This document shows, piece after piece, positions 43,567-54,273 of a DNA stretch of 64,000 bases. Within the stretch, counting starts at the first letter, position 1. Every line of letters begins with the position of its first letter. The notes beneath the pieces are model-generated. The model ran no database searches and had not been told where the DNA came from. It saw nothing but the letters and a program-made list of their open reading frames with translations. The DNA is from Arthrobacter citreus (lineage in GTDB: Bacteria > Bacillota > Bacilli > Bacillales > Bacillaceae_G). Made by a program: the position numbers and the translations under genes. The stretch is taken from positions 4,216,001 to 4,280,000 of the forward strand of contig CP053688.1 in NCBI GenBank assembly GCA_013200995.1. Direction: 5' to 3'.

Positions 43567-44790
43567 TTCATCTTCCTTCTTCCATATCGGTAAATAAATC
43601 CGAAATGTTGTTCCTACATTTTCTTTACTGCTTATTTTAATTTTGCCTTTGAATTTTTCAATTATATTAAAGCAGACGGTTAAGCCGATGCCTGTACCTC
43701 TTTCTTTTAGTGAATAAAAAGGGGTGCCAAGTTTTTCGATTGTTTCTTGAGACATACCAATTCCTGTATCTATGATTTCAATAAGAGCAAATTCATTTTC
43801 TTGCAAAAGGTTGATCGTAATATAACCGGCACAATGCATTGATTCGATTGCGTTTTTCATCATGTTAACGAGAACTTGTTTAAATTCAATTGGATTAATT
43901 TTTGTGTAAAGCATTTCGTTTAAGTTTAATTGAAAGCCAATACTTTGACTATTTGCCATTGAGGCTAATAAGTCAGTTACGTTTAGAATTTCTTTGTTTA
44001 CTTCAGTGACTAGAATTGTGTCTGTTTGGGGTTTTGCTAGTGATAAATAATCGTTAATTATTATTTGGGCGTACTCTAATTCTTTCAACATTGTATCGAC
44101 ATAGTATTTTTCGTCTGGTAGGATTGTTTTTGATTTTTGAAAAAGTTGTGCAAATCCTTTTACGACGGTAATTGGGTTGCGAATTTCGTGTGCAATTGTT
44201 GCAGCTAGTTGGCCGATTGAATTTAATTGTTTTGCTTGCTGTATTTCTTTATAGTTTGCTTCTAAGGCGATGACTTTTGTTTCTGTTTGTAAAAATACAA
44301 ATAAGAGTATTAATTGAATGGAAAGAAATTCTAGTATATTACCAACAGGGTCTAATGCTATATATGAATATTGTTCTTTGAGTTCAGTAAATGAGATTAA
44401 TAATACAAAAGTAGGTCCAACTAGTATGTTTAAGATCCAACCTATGTAAAATGCTATTCGGTTATATAAAAAGATTGTAAAGATAGGGATAATGGCTACA
44501 AAACTATACATTGTTGATGTGTCTGGGTATGTCCAAAATTTAATATAAACATATAGTGAAGCAATAGTCGTAAATAATACTTTTGAAAATGTGTTATCTT
44601 TTTTAACGAAATAAAATAGTGCAAAAATGACTACGAACATTAAGAATACTTGGGTAAGAAGTTCGATTGGATGGTCCTTAAAAGTTAAAGGAGAAAGTGT
44701 AATACCTACTAGTAATAAAGAAGTAAGTGAAGCCATGAAATAAATATAAATTCGTCGGCTTCTATTATTGTAGTACTCCGTATTTTTCAT
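43564..44790 (-). CDS. Membrane sensor histidine kinase, KinB/sporulation-kinase-like
   Basis: A 408-residue kinase. Five or six helices (about 15-175) form the sensor, then HisKA with the phosphorylated His 201 in IAHEIRNPITVVKGF, and HATPase_c with NMMKNAIES (N box), DTGIGMSQE (G1) and GTGIGLTV (G2). No periplasmic loop is evident, so it probably senses a membrane or cytoplasmic signal. No response regulator lies nearby, which is typical of phosphorelay kinases feeding Spo0F (inference). Confidence 0.9.
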   Translation of the reverse strand: MKNTEYYNNRSRRIYIYFMASLTSLLLVGITLSPLTFKDHPIELLTQVFLMFVVIFALFYFVKKDNTFSKVLFTTIASLYVYIKFWTYPDTSTMYSFVAIIPIFTIFLYNRIAFYIGWILNILVGPTFVLLISFTELKEQYSYIALDPVGNILEFLSIQLILLFVFLQTETKVIALEANYKEIQQAKQLNSIGQLAATIAHEIRNPITVVKGFAQLFQKSKTILPDEKYYVDTMLKELEYAQIIINDYLSLAKPQTDTILVTEVNKEILNVTDLLASMANSQSIGFQLNLNEMLYTKINPIEFKQVLVNMMKNAIESMHCAGYITINLLQENEFALIEIIDTGIGMSQETIEKLGTPFYSLKERGTGIGLTVCFNIIEKFKGKIKISSKENVGTTFRIYLPIWKKEDE

Positions 44791-44877
44791 GTTTCAATCT
44801 CCATTCTAAAAAAAGAAACTTACAATAATATTTTACACTTTTCTGAAAATTATTTATACATAAATTGTGATAAAAAA

Positions 44878-44906
44878 AGAGACCATCGCAAAAACGCTGT
44901 GGTCTC
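44878..44906 (-). terminator. Terminator of the metallophosphoesterase gene
   Basis: Stem AGAGACCATCGC / GCTGTGGTCTCT (minus-strand T-run follows). Confidence 0.85.
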
Positions 44907-44924
44907 TAAATCATTTTTGTTAAA

Positions 44925-46070
44925 TTAATTAGTAAAAGAAACATTAATCGTAACAATTTCTGAAGGATTACCTGTTCTTATTGGTGGCCCCCAAGTTCCG
45001 AATCCAGAAGAAACGACAAAGTGTGATTGTTCTTTTTGTAAATATCCCCAATCTACTTCATAAAGTCTGCGCGTAATTAAGTGATTTGGCTTAAACTGGC
45101 CGCGATGTGTGTGACCTGAAACTTGTAAATCGACACCCAATTGAGTTGGGGCTTCTAGGTGATAGGGCTGGTGATCAAGTAAAATGATTGGCTTAGTATG
45201 ATCAATTCCTTCGAGTAATTCGTTTAATTCTAAACGCTTTTTACTTGCGAGGTCTTTACGACCGACGATATAAAAGTTATTTTCAACAAGCTCTTTCTCA
45301 TCCAATAAAATATGAATGCCAGCATCCTTTAAATGCTCAACTAGTAAATCTAAATGCCCGCCATAATAATCATGATTTCCAGGTACAGCATATGTTCCAA
45401 TTCTCGGTTTTAATTTTTTTAAAGTTTCGATCATGTTTTCTTCAACAAAAGGAGTTATATCCTCATCGATAATGTCTCCAGCAATTAAAACTAAATCAGG
45501 TGAAATTTTATTAATTTTATCAACAAGAAACTCTAGTCTTTTATTCGTGACAAGTGTACTTAAATGTAAATCTGAGACTAATACAATTGATAACTGTTTA
45601 TATTTATCATTAGATTTATCAACATTTATATCATAATGAACAATTTCTGTGTTGACAGCGTTTCTTCTTCCGATAGTAATCAATAAAATGATACTTATAA
45701 CTACAATCGTTCCAAGGATTAAAGTTATCACATTCGTTTTTAAAGGAGTTAGGGCTCTTAAAATTACGCCAACTAAATCTGCTGCGATAATCAAAAAGAT
45801 TAAATAATAAAAAATGGCTAACCAATACGCGCCAATTTTATGTAACGGTTTAAAGAATGAATTAGGGATTTTTCTTTTAAGAACTCTTGATAGGATATAA
45901 GCAAAAGTAAATATCCCAAATACAATCCAATAAATTAATTTTATCGTTGGATTCGTCCATTTACTAAATAAAGTATTGATATAGATCCATCCGTTAATGC
46001 CTATGAAAAAATTAATTATTAAAAAGAAAATCAAAACGAAAGTAATATTTAATAAGATTCTTTTATTCAT
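44925..46070 (-). CDS. Membrane-associated metallophosphoesterase (YkuE-like)
   Basis: A 381-residue protein. About four helices (residues 5-135) anchor a calcineurin-like phosphoesterase with VLVSDLHLST (about 163), IAGDIID (about 192), PGNHDYYGG (about 229) and SGHTHRGQ (about 318), the metal-binding motifs in order. Members hydrolyse nucleotides or lipid-linked phosphates; the substrate is unknown here. ATG 46070 has AAAGGG at seven bases; an ATG five codons upstream lacks a site. It lies between two related kinase genes. Confidence 0.9.
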   Translation of the reverse strand: MNKRILLNITFVLIFFLIINFFIGINGWIYINTLFSKWTNPTIKLIYWIVFGIFTFAYILSRVLKRKIPNSFFKPLHKIGAYWLAIFYYLIFLIIAADLVGVILRALTPLKTNVITLILGTIVVISIILLITIGRRNAVNTEIVHYDINVDKSNDKYKQLSIVLVSDLHLSTLVTNKRLEFLVDKINKISPDLVLIAGDIIDEDITPFVEENMIETLKKLKPRIGTYAVPGNHDYYGGHLDLLVEHLKDAGIHILLDEKELVENNFYIVGRKDLASKKRLELNELLEGIDHTKPIILLDHQPYHLEAPTQLGVDLQVSGHTHRGQFKPNHLITRRLYEVDWGYLQKEQSHFVVSSGFGTWGPPIRTGNPSEIVTINVSFTN

Positions 46071-46299
46071 AATAATCCCTTTCATGTATTAGTGAAGTAC
46101 TTCTAGTATAAATGTTTAAACTTATAAACGCATCTATTTCGATCGATTATAACGTGAATTTAATGTGAAAATATTAATCGACAGAAATTGAAAAAAGATG
46201 GGAATTGGTAGGACAAAATAAAGGATTTTTGGAAGTTTTGTCGTATTATTTTAATGTTAAACTCATTTTTGTAAATTTGAATTTAGTGAGGATGAAAAC

Positions 46300-47565
46300 G
46301 TGTTAATCGAAAAACTTTTACTGCATGTTTTAATCATATTAAGTCCGATATTAATCTACAGTATTATTTATGAAAGACATGGCTATAAGGATAAAATTTA
46401 TCTATTTGGCATGTTCCAAGCTGTAGCAGGCTTTTTTTGTATGGCCTTTCCGTATCCAGCATATGGATTATTTTGGGACTTAAGATATATCCCTTTAACG
46501 CTTGCTTTTCTTTATTGCGGTTATCGCTGGGGTATTGTAACTTTTTTAGCGATTTTATTAGGTAGATTTATTTTAGGCGGAGACGCAATCATATTTGGTG
46601 TGATTAGTATTACCCTATCCTCACTAGGGGCATTGATTTTATTTAAATGGTTTTGGAGATTTAAGCCTAAACAAAGAATAATTGCAACAGCTTTAATTAG
46701 TTTATGGCCTGCTGTAGTTCAACTAGGGATATTATTCACTTATTTAATTGTAAATAATATTAGTTTTAAAAGCGATTACAGACTTTTCGGTTTAGTTCTC
46801 ATTTTTATTGTGATCGAGTTAATCGCCATTACTTTAGGAGCAAAACTAATTGAGACGTTAATTGAGAATAAAATATTACACAAAGAAATCCAAAGGGCAG
46901 AAAAGCTTAATACTTTAAGTGAAATGGCAGCCTCGATTGCACATGAAGTACGAAATCCACTTACGGTTGTTAAAGGTTTTCTGCAATTAATGCAAGAGAG
47001 TAAAGATAACCAGTCGATGGAATATTTACCTTTAGTATTGAGCGAATTAGGTAGAGCGGAAGGGATTATTAATGATTATTTAAACTTTGCCAAGCCGCAA
47101 TTTGATAAAGTAGAAACGTTCAATTTAAAACAATGCGTTTCAGATGTAGTCACCTTATTAGTACCTTTAGCATTAAAGCAAAATGTTAAGTTAAAGGGCG
47201 ATATCGAGGCAGAAACATTCATCAATACAGATAAAAATCAATTTAAACAAGCTTTAATAAACTTAATCAAAAACGCGATTGAGGCAACTAGCTCCGGTGG
47301 ATATGTACATACAAAACTATGCGAAGAAAAAGATAAAACTGTCATCACGATCAGAGATAATGGAAAAGGTATGACAAAAGAACAACTTTCACGCATTGGT
47401 ACACTCTTCTATTCAACGAAAGAAAAGGGAACTGGAGTTGGAACAACGGTTTCTGTCCGTATAATTGAAGCAATGCATGGAACAATCTCATTCGAGAGTA
47501 GCGTTGATGAGGGCACGAAAGTAACAATTAAACTACCAAAAGTTGAAAATAAAGTGAATGATTAA
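46300..47565 (+). CDS. Membrane sensor histidine kinase, KinB-like (5TM-5TMR_LYT type)
   Basis: A 421-residue kinase with a 5TM-5TMR-like sensor (about 5-185; FPYPAYGLFWDLRYIPLTLA is typical), HisKA with His 215 in IAHEVRNPLTVVKGF, and HATPase_c with LIKNAIEA, DNGKGMT and GTGVGTTV. The G2 box lacks the usual GL (reads GVGTT). GTG 46300 follows GAGGATG. It resembles the kinase at 43564 in domain order and again has no response regulator neighbour. Confidence 0.9.
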   Translation: MLIEKLLLHVLIILSPILIYSIIYERHGYKDKIYLFGMFQAVAGFFCMAFPYPAYGLFWDLRYIPLTLAFLYCGYRWGIVTFLAILLGRFILGGDAIIFGVISITLSSLGALILFKWFWRFKPKQRIIATALISLWPAVVQLGILFTYLIVNNISFKSDYRLFGLVLIFIVIELIAITLGAKLIETLIENKILHKEIQRAEKLNTLSEMAASIAHEVRNPLTVVKGFLQLMQESKDNQSMEYLPLVLSELGRAEGIINDYLNFAKPQFDKVETFNLKQCVSDVVTLLVPLALKQNVKLKGDIEAETFINTDKNQFKQALINLIKNAIEATSSGGYVHTKLCEEKDKTVITIRDNGKGMTKEQLSRIGTLFYSTKEKGTGVGTTVSVRIIEAMHGTISFESSVDEGTKVTIKLPKVENKVND

Positions 47566-47640
47566 TAACTAGATAATTCTTTTCAAAAGTAGAAATACTG
47601 AAGAGAGTAAAAAACGCTCAGTATTATACTAAGTGTTACT

Positions 47641-48423
47641 TCACTCTATTACTTTTTTAGCAATCCAAATCGTCCAACGGTCTTTCTCAATGATTGGTGC
47701 TTGATGTTTAAGTTTTTTTTCTATAAATTTTACTAAATTAGTTAGTTCATCATCAGTAAGTTCATGTAGAATTGAACGACCTGTTCTAAGTAATAAATCC
47801 GTTTTAAGTGAATCTAGATCATTATAAATACGTCTAGTTTCCCAAAGTTTTATTTCTTTTTTTAGATGAAAACCAGCAGACCCTAATGCCGATTGCATTT
47901 CTTTGGAATCATATCTTCTAACAATTTCTTTTGTTTTTAGTTTAGGATATTGGTCGAAAAAATAGCCTCGTAAATGGTTCTCGCCTCCTGGTAATAAACA
48001 ATCATCTGGCGTTCGGTCTTGTACGATGAGGATGCCATTCTTTTTTAGTAAACGATTTGCTTCACTAAAACATTTAGTTAAAGAATCTAAGTGATGTACT
48101 AGAGCTCTTTCTAAAATTACATCATAACTAGAGGATGGGAGTTTAGTATCATATGCGTCACCTTTACTAAACATTATGTTATTATAGTCTTTACAATTTT
48201 CAACAGCTCCTTTAAGCATTTCCTCTGAAAAATCTACGGCTGTAACTTGGTTAACATTTAACTTAGCGAGGGCAATTGAATAAATACCGCCGCCGCAGCC
48301 TAGATCGACCACGTTTTTTCCATTTAAGTCAATATTATCCTTCATTAGCTCGAGCCATGAAGGGTCAGCCTCTCGAGATGTATAAGTCATTTTATTTTGT
48401 GCATCATGGAAGTCAATTGTCAT
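47641..48423 (-). CDS. Class I SAM-dependent methyltransferase
   Basis: A 260-residue cytosolic enzyme. Motif I is NVVDLGCGGGIYSIAL (about 37-52), followed by AVDFSEEML (acidic ribose contact), GDAYDTKLPSSSYDVI and LKKNGILIVQD. It has a methyltransferase_11 core with a longer C-terminal helical region. Substrate unknown. ATG 48423 has AAGGGGAGG. Single gene. Confidence 0.9.
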   Translation of the reverse strand: MTIDFHDAQNKMTYTSREADPSWLELMKDNIDLNGKNVVDLGCGGGIYSIALAKLNVNQVTAVDFSEEMLKGAVENCKDYNNIMFSKGDAYDTKLPSSSYDVILERALVHHLDSLTKCFSEANRLLKKNGILIVQDRTPDDCLLPGGENHLRGYFFDQYPKLKTKEIVRRYDSKEMQSALGSAGFHLKKEIKLWETRRIYNDLDSLKTDLLLRTGRSILHELTDDELTNLVKFIEKKLKHQAPIIEKDRWTIWIAKKVIE

Positions 48424-48577
48424 GTAAATACCTCCCCTTTGAATTATTTCAAATTATCTATAAGAATAGTATAGACGACAATTTTACAATGAATAATATC
48501 AATAAGTTATAAGTATTAATAAGATCCTCTTATAAAAGGGTATTTTTAAGCTTAAAGTTGAAAAAGGAATGATGAAT

Positions 48578-48898
48578 ATGGAAGGTACAATTGAACTATT
48601 TGAAAGTTTACGAACGGAATTAATTAATGATTATGATGCTACAAAGGGGAGTATTTTTGGACACAAAGGATTAAAGGTGCAAGGAAAGGTTTTTATGTTT
48701 TATAATGAGCCCAATATAGTCGTAAAACTAAATCCAGCGGACGTTGAAGCTGCCTTAAAATTAACAGATGCAAAAAACTTTGATCCGATGGGTGGAAAAC
48801 CAATGAGAGAATGGGTTGAAATTCCTTACGGAGATAATCAACAGTGGTTTAATTTTTCATTGAAAGGCATGGCTTATGTAAAAAGTTTAATAAAATGA
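48578..48898 (+). CDS. TfoX/YjbR-like small protein
   Basis: A 106-residue alpha/beta protein with VMFYNEPNIVVKLNP-type strands (GKVFMFYNEPNIVVKL) and FDPMGGKPMREWVEIP, which are typical of the TfoX N-terminal / MmcQ-YjbR fold. These are small proteins of unknown biochemical role, some DNA-binding. Three nearby ATGs (48569, 48572, 48578) exist; the last has the best distance from AAAGGA. Confidence 0.78.
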   Translation: MEGTIELFESLRTELINDYDATKGSIFGHKGLKVQGKVFMFYNEPNIVVKLNPADVEAALKLTDAKNFDPMGGKPMREWVEIPYGDNQQWFNFSLKGMAYVKSLIK

Positions 48899-48968
48899 TG
48901 TTTGAACGAATCGCATTTTCGTTATTAAAAGGAAATATAGAGTTTTAATTTAAGGGAGAATGATTTAG

Positions 48969-49646
48969 GTGAATAATCGTAAAGTAGCAGTTTCCTGGAG
49001 CGGTGGGAAGGATTGTTGTTTAGCTCTAGATCAACTGATTAAAGATGGATATGAAGTGGCATGTTTAGTATCGATGGTTTCGAAAAAAGATGATAGAAAC
49101 CATGCACATGGGACACAACTTAATTTTTTGCAAATGCAAGCAGATGCAATTGGTATTCCCCTTGTTATGATAGATTCGGCAGGTCAATATGAGGAGTCAA
49201 TGATTAACGGGCTAAAAGCGATAAAAGAACAATTCAATCTTTCTAGTATTGCATTTGGTACATTATATGTAAGTGAAGATCGACAATGGAATGAGCTAGT
49301 TGCATCCCAAGCTGGACTTCAAGCATTTTTCCCTGTGTGGATTACTAAAAATGAGTCTATTAATTTACTAAATAAATGGCTAATGACTGGATATAATGCA
49401 ATTGTTTGTAGAGCAAGTGAGAGAATTTTTGATTCGTCTATAGTAGGTAGGACTTTAAATGTAGACTTAAAAGAAATTTTTACTAGTAAAGAAATCTGTC
49501 CAATGGGTGAGGGAGGAGAGTACCATACATTCGTCATTGACGGACCACTTTTTAAAGAACGCCTAAATATAAAAGACGCGGAAATCATCTTAAATAGTGG
49601 GTTATGGTCTTTAAATATTAAGGAATTACATATGGTCATTAAATAG
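48969..49646 (+). CDS. PP-loop ATPase, diphthine-ammonia-ligase family (Dph6-like)
   Basis: A 225-residue cytosolic ATP pyrophosphatase. VSWSGGKDCCLAL (about 9-21) is the PP-loop, GTLYVSEDRQW and the late GEGGEYHTFVIDGP (about 182-195) are diagnostic of the DUF71/Dph6 group. Archaeal and eukaryal members amidate diphthine, but bacteria lack diphthamide, so the bacterial substrate is unknown. GTG 48969 with AAGGGAGA. Confidence 0.9.
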   Translation: MNNRKVAVSWSGGKDCCLALDQLIKDGYEVACLVSMVSKKDDRNHAHGTQLNFLQMQADAIGIPLVMIDSAGQYEESMINGLKAIKEQFNLSSIAFGTLYVSEDRQWNELVASQAGLQAFFPVWITKNESINLLNKWLMTGYNAIVCRASERIFDSSIVGRTLNVDLKEIFTSKEICPMGEGGEYHTFVIDGPLFKERLNIKDAEIILNSGLWSLNIKELHMVIK

Positions 49647-49660
49647 AATCGTAAATTAAA

Positions 49661-49702
49661 AAACAAGTTGAAACCACTAAATCCAGTGATTTTAACTTGT
49701 TT
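49661..49702. terminator. Bidirectional terminator
   Basis: AAACAAGTT / AACTTGTTT with inner CACT/AGTG pairing, between convergent genes. Confidence 0.85.
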
Positions 49703-49706
49703 TCAT

Positions 49707-50702
49707 TTATTTTAACTCGTTTGAAGTTAAGTACCAATCAGCATATCGTTTAATACCCTCATTTATTGAAACTTTTGGTTCGTAATTTAAGTCGCTTTTG
49801 ATTTTTTCAATATTAAGTGTATAGTCATAGGTTAAGAAATTCGCAATATGATTTGAAACTTTTGGTGGTTTTTTAGTAAACTTTGCTATCAGTTCAGAGC
49901 TTGTTGCAATGAATGAGAGTAGTTTTGGAGAGATATTTTTTGTATTTAATTCTTTATTTAAAGCTAAGAATAGTTGCTTTAGGACATCTATTAAGTAAAT
50001 AGGTTGATCATTTGTGATATTGTAGTATTCGCCATTAAGAGCATGATCAGCTTTCATACAAGCAATAATCATATCGACAACATTATCAATATACGTGAAA
50101 TCCATTAGAACTTGTCCACTATGAACTAAAGGAATTCCGCCATCTTCATTTATCTGTATAAATCTTCCAAATATTGTATGGTCAAAAGGACCAAAAATTT
50201 GTCTAGGTCTTAGTGAAATAGCTGGTAGTCCTTTTTCAATCGCATCTTCAATAATTAAATCAGCTAAATGTTTCGTTTTAGCGTAATAATTAGAGTGCTT
50301 CATCGGGAGTGGATCGCTTTCTTTAACGTTTTTACGACTTTCATTTGTGAAATAAACACTTGGAGTAGAAATATTAACAAACTTTTTTAAGTTTGCCAAA
50401 AGTGCAGCATTCACAATATTCTTTGTTCCTTCAACATTCGTTTTTTCGAATTCAGAATAATCTCCAAAAGGTGCCGCAAGAGCTGCGCAATGAATTACAT
50501 AATCTACATTATTTATATTCTCGTTTAACAAGACGGAGTTGTTTAAATCACCTTTAATAAACGTAACATTACTCATATTTACGAAAAATTTAGCCGCTTC
50601 TTCGTTCCTTCCATAGGCTATTACAGAATACCCCATCTCGCTTAATCTTTTAGTAGTGTGTTTCCCTAAAAAACCAGTGGCACCGCTTATGAAAACCTTC
50701 AT
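49707..50702 (-). CDS. NAD(P)-dependent epimerase/dehydratase (extended SDR, 3beta-HSD-like)
   Basis: A 331-residue Rossmann enzyme. GATGFLGKHTTKRL (about 7-20) binds the cofactor; the catalytic YYAKTKHLAD (about 142-150, YxxxK) and LRPRQIFGP follow. The group acts on nucleotide sugars or sterol-like alcohols. The actual substrate is unknown. It is the downstream partner of a DUF2500 gene 22 bp away. Confidence 0.9.
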   Translation of the reverse strand: MKVFISGATGFLGKHTTKRLSEMGYSVIAYGRNEEAAKFFVNMSNVTFIKGDLNNSVLLNENINNVDYVIHCAALAAPFGDYSEFEKTNVEGTKNIVNAALLANLKKFVNISTPSVYFTNESRKNVKESDPLPMKHSNYYAKTKHLADLIIEDAIEKGLPAISLRPRQIFGPFDHTIFGRFIQINEDGGIPLVHSGQVLMDFTYIDNVVDMIIACMKADHALNGEYYNITNDQPIYLIDVLKQLFLALNKELNTKNISPKLLSFIATSSELIAKFTKKPPKVSNHIANFLTYDYTLNIEKIKSDLNYEPKVSINEGIKRYADWYLTSNELK

Positions 50703-50724
50703 TATTCCACCTCGAAAAAATTTG

Positions 50725-51093
50725 TTATCGCTCGAATTTTATGAATCTAGTTCCTTGAAATGTTAGTTTTCCTGAATCTTTTTCTACTAATTGACCATAA
50801 ATAAATCCATCAACTTGAAATTCAATTCTGTCCCCAGATTCAACCTCAATTGTAACATAATAATGTGTGTAGGATTGACCGAGCTGGTTTTTATTACGCT
50901 GAATATATTCAATTCTTTTTGTAGCTATTTTTGCAGGAACTGTTAATTTAGGCTGTTTATTATTAAAATTCCATTGTTTTAATCCTTTTAATAAAGCGAA
51001 AAAGATACCTGCAAAAACGAATACGAAGATAATTGGAAAAATGAAAGCAAGAATTTTAAATGCATCTAAACCACTATTAAACGATAACACCAA
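50725..51093 (-). CDS. DUF2500-domain membrane protein (YhhM-like)
   Basis: A 122-residue protein with one N-terminal helix (ILAFIFPIIFVFVFAGIFFAL, split as about 14-34) and a beta-rich domain with KIATKRIEYIQ, YYVTIEVESGDRIEFQV and LTFQGTRFIKFER, matching DUF2500. Function unknown. ATG 51093 has AAGGGGG. Likely co-transcribed with the dehydrogenase. Confidence 0.85.
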   Translation of the reverse strand: MVLSFNSGLDAFKILAFIFPIIFVFVFAGIFFALLKGLKQWNFNNKQPKLTVPAKIATKRIEYIQRNKNQLGQSYTHYYVTIEVESGDRIEFQVDGFIYGQLVEKDSGKLTFQGTRFIKFER

Positions 51094-51603
51094 TTATTAC
51101 CCCCTTTATTGTAAGGCTATACTAATAGTTTATTAAATTTTCTGAAAATAAATCAATATAAACTTATTTCCAAATCGCACCAAAGAAATAGAGGCTAAAA
51201 AATTTTAGTTAATTTTATTTACTTTGTTATTTAAAAATAGTTATTTCGTAAGGCGAAAAGTAAAATTGTAAAATAATTACTTTTAGTAATCTAATAGAAC
51301 TAATATCAAAAAAGCTTTTGAATTCCTTATGTTATCGTTAGTTTATTTCTGAAAACTTTAATTGTGACAGAATAAAAAACTAAGTAAAAGTTTCTGCTAT
51401 TTTAGTAAATTTTTATTGATTTAATTATTGACCAATAATATCCATGAGAGTAGGATACTTTTTATAGAACCCATTTTTTAGTAGTTTAGAGGTTATTCCT
51501 AGTAAAATTTATATCTAGTTATGACTTTGGCGAGGGGAGAGTTAGAAAGTTGAATTAGATCTAATGAGCTTCATTGAAATAATTTAATAGGAGTGATTAA
51601 GAA
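51094..51603. other. Intergenic AT-rich region
   Basis: No supported gene or RNA structure over about 510 bp. It probably contains the divergent promoters of the DUF2500 and galactokinase-like genes. Confidence 0.55.
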
Positions 51604-52032
51604 ATGAATGTTAAAGATTTAGTATCGGTGTACAACCAGTATTACAATCATTCGAGCTTACGTATATTTTTCTTATCAGGACATAATGGTCAGATCGAAG
51701 AAATAACTGGGAATGAAGAAAATGGATCTCGTCAATTTGGTATTTATGTCATTTTATCTAGAACAGAAGCACAGTTAATTAAACTAGTATCATTAAATTT
51801 TGAAGACTTAGGTATCATTGAAGTGACTTTAAATGATGTAGAGGATCAAATAAAACATGACTGGACTAGCTATTTAAAGAAAGTAATAAGTTATTTAAAG
51901 CAAGCGGGATATCGTATTAATAGGGGGATGGATATACTGATTTACAGTAATCTTCCAAATGAAATTGGCTTATCTTCAAGTAGGACAATTGAAGCTTTAA
52001 CAAGTACGATGATAAAAACTTTATATGAATAA
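51604..52032 (+). CDS. Truncated, degenerate galactokinase-like protein
   Basis: A 142-residue protein with AGGAGTG before ATG 51604. FGIYVILSRTE, VSLNFEDLGIIEVTLND, DWTSYLKKVISYLKQAGYRI, RGMDILIYSNLP and GLSSSRTIEALTS follow the order of the N-terminal half of GalK. The sugar signature (usually GRVNLIGEHTDYNGG) is replaced by SGHNGQIEEITGNEENG, the GHMP motif GAGLSSSAS by EIGLSSSRT, and the C-terminal 250 residues are missing. Catalysis is not possible. It is either a decaying gene or a sugar-sensing relic beside the LacI regulator downstream. Confidence 0.75.
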   Translation: MNVKDLVSVYNQYYNHSSLRIFFLSGHNGQIEEITGNEENGSRQFGIYVILSRTEAQLIKLVSLNFEDLGIIEVTLNDVEDQIKHDWTSYLKKVISYLKQAGYRINRGMDILIYSNLPNEIGLSSSRTIEALTSTMIKTLYE

Positions 52033-52233
52033 AAATTAGAAACCACATCAACCAACAATTAAAAAAGCAACCTAGTAAACTCCATCAAAGATAAAATTTC
52101 CTCCTGTAAATTATAATATTTCAAAAACACATAAATAAAACTTAAATATGCGATTCGGATTTAAAGTAATTAAAATATGTAAAAAATTCTCCATATTTAA
52201 TGAATAATCGTACAACCTTCAACTGTTAAAATT

Positions 52234-52256
52234 AACTTAATAAGTTCAATTAAGTT
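52234..52256 (+). promoter_or_regulatory. Inverted repeat before the LacI-family gene, possible operator
   Basis: AACTTAA and TTAAGTT are separated by nine bases, 24 bp before ATG 52280. Placement suits autoregulation, but the length and spacing are not those of a typical LacI operator. Confidence 0.35.
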
Positions 52257-52279
52257 GGAAAGATTACGAGGAGAGTTGA

Positions 52280-53260
<981 letters not shown>

Positions 53261-53375
53261 AGAATCCCTTTAAATCGTAATTCGCGAAATTTGTAAGATA
53301 ATTGCTAAAAATGAAACATTTTGCTTTTAATCTTTACTCTTTTTAGTATAATTAAAAATTAAAAGGAGTGGGAAC

Positions 53376-54224
53376 GTGAAGATTGGGTATTTAGGTCCTG
53401 AGGCGACTTTTACACATGTCGCAGTTCGATCTGTATTTAAAAACGAAGAACATATTGCTTATTCTAGTATACCTGTATGTATGGATAGTGTAGCTGAGGG
53501 AGAGGTTGATTTAGTAGTAGTTCCAATAGAGAATTCTGTTGAGGGTTCTGTGACTACAACAATTGATTATCTTGTACATGAGCAGCCATTAAAAATGGTT
53601 GGTGAAATCATTATACCGATTAGACAACATTTATTGATGGCAAAAGGTCAGGCACATCGGGTGAAGGATATAGAGGTAATTTATTCTCATTCCCATGCAT
53701 TAGCTCAGTGTCATACGTTTTTACACAATCAATATAAATACACAAAGCTAGAGCCGGTAACTTCTACAAGCGCAGCCGCTAAAATTGTGAGTGATCAATC
53801 GAATGAGTGCATTGCAGCGATAGCAAATGAATTTGCTGCTAAAAAATATGGTTTAGAAATTGTTGCTTCAGACATTCATTCGAATTCTTATAATCATACA
53901 AGATTTGTTGTTTTACAAAGACAAGATGCGAAAGTGGAAACAAATTATTTTGATTCTAAACAGACTAAGGCAACTTTAGTCATTAATATGCCGGAGAACC
54001 ATGCCGGTGCGCTTCACCAAGTGCTATCTGCATTTGCCTGGAGAAAGATTGACCTTTCAAAGATTGAGTCTCGCCCGACGAAAACGGGGTTGGGAAATTA
54101 CTTTTTCATTATTGATGTTGAGATGGGCTATGATGAAGTATTATTACCTGGAGTTAAGCAAGAATTAGAAGCATTAGGCTTTTCGGTAGATGTTGTAGGG
54201 AGTTACTCTACAATATCGCTATAA
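53376..54224 (+). CDS. pheA: Prephenate dehydratase
   Basis: A 282-residue cytosolic enzyme that converts prephenate to phenylpyruvate in phenylalanine synthesis. GYLGPEATFTHVAV (N-terminus), IPIENSVEGSVTTTIDYL and TSTSAAAKIVSD form the catalytic domain. The ACT domain begins near 195 and has SKIESRPTKTGLGNYFFI, the ESRP motif for phenylalanine feedback. GTG 53376 follows AAAAGGAGTGG. Single gene, ended by a strong terminator. Confidence 0.96.
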   Translation: MKIGYLGPEATFTHVAVRSVFKNEEHIAYSSIPVCMDSVAEGEVDLVVVPIENSVEGSVTTTIDYLVHEQPLKMVGEIIIPIRQHLLMAKGQAHRVKDIEVIYSHSHALAQCHTFLHNQYKYTKLEPVTSTSAAAKIVSDQSNECIAAIANEFAAKKYGLEIVASDIHSNSYNHTRFVVLQRQDAKVETNYFDSKQTKATLVINMPENHAGALHQVLSAFAWRKIDLSKIESRPTKTGLGNYFFIIDVEMGYDEVLLPGVKQELEALGFSVDVVGSYSTISL

Positions 54225-54257
54225 AAAAAGAGAAGGATTAGGATCCTTCTCTTTTAT
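54225..54257. terminator. Terminator of pheA
   Basis: Stem AAAAGAGAAGGAT / ATCCTTCTCTTTT between convergent genes. Confidence 0.92.
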
Positions 54258-54273
54258 ATTTTTTAATTTTACA

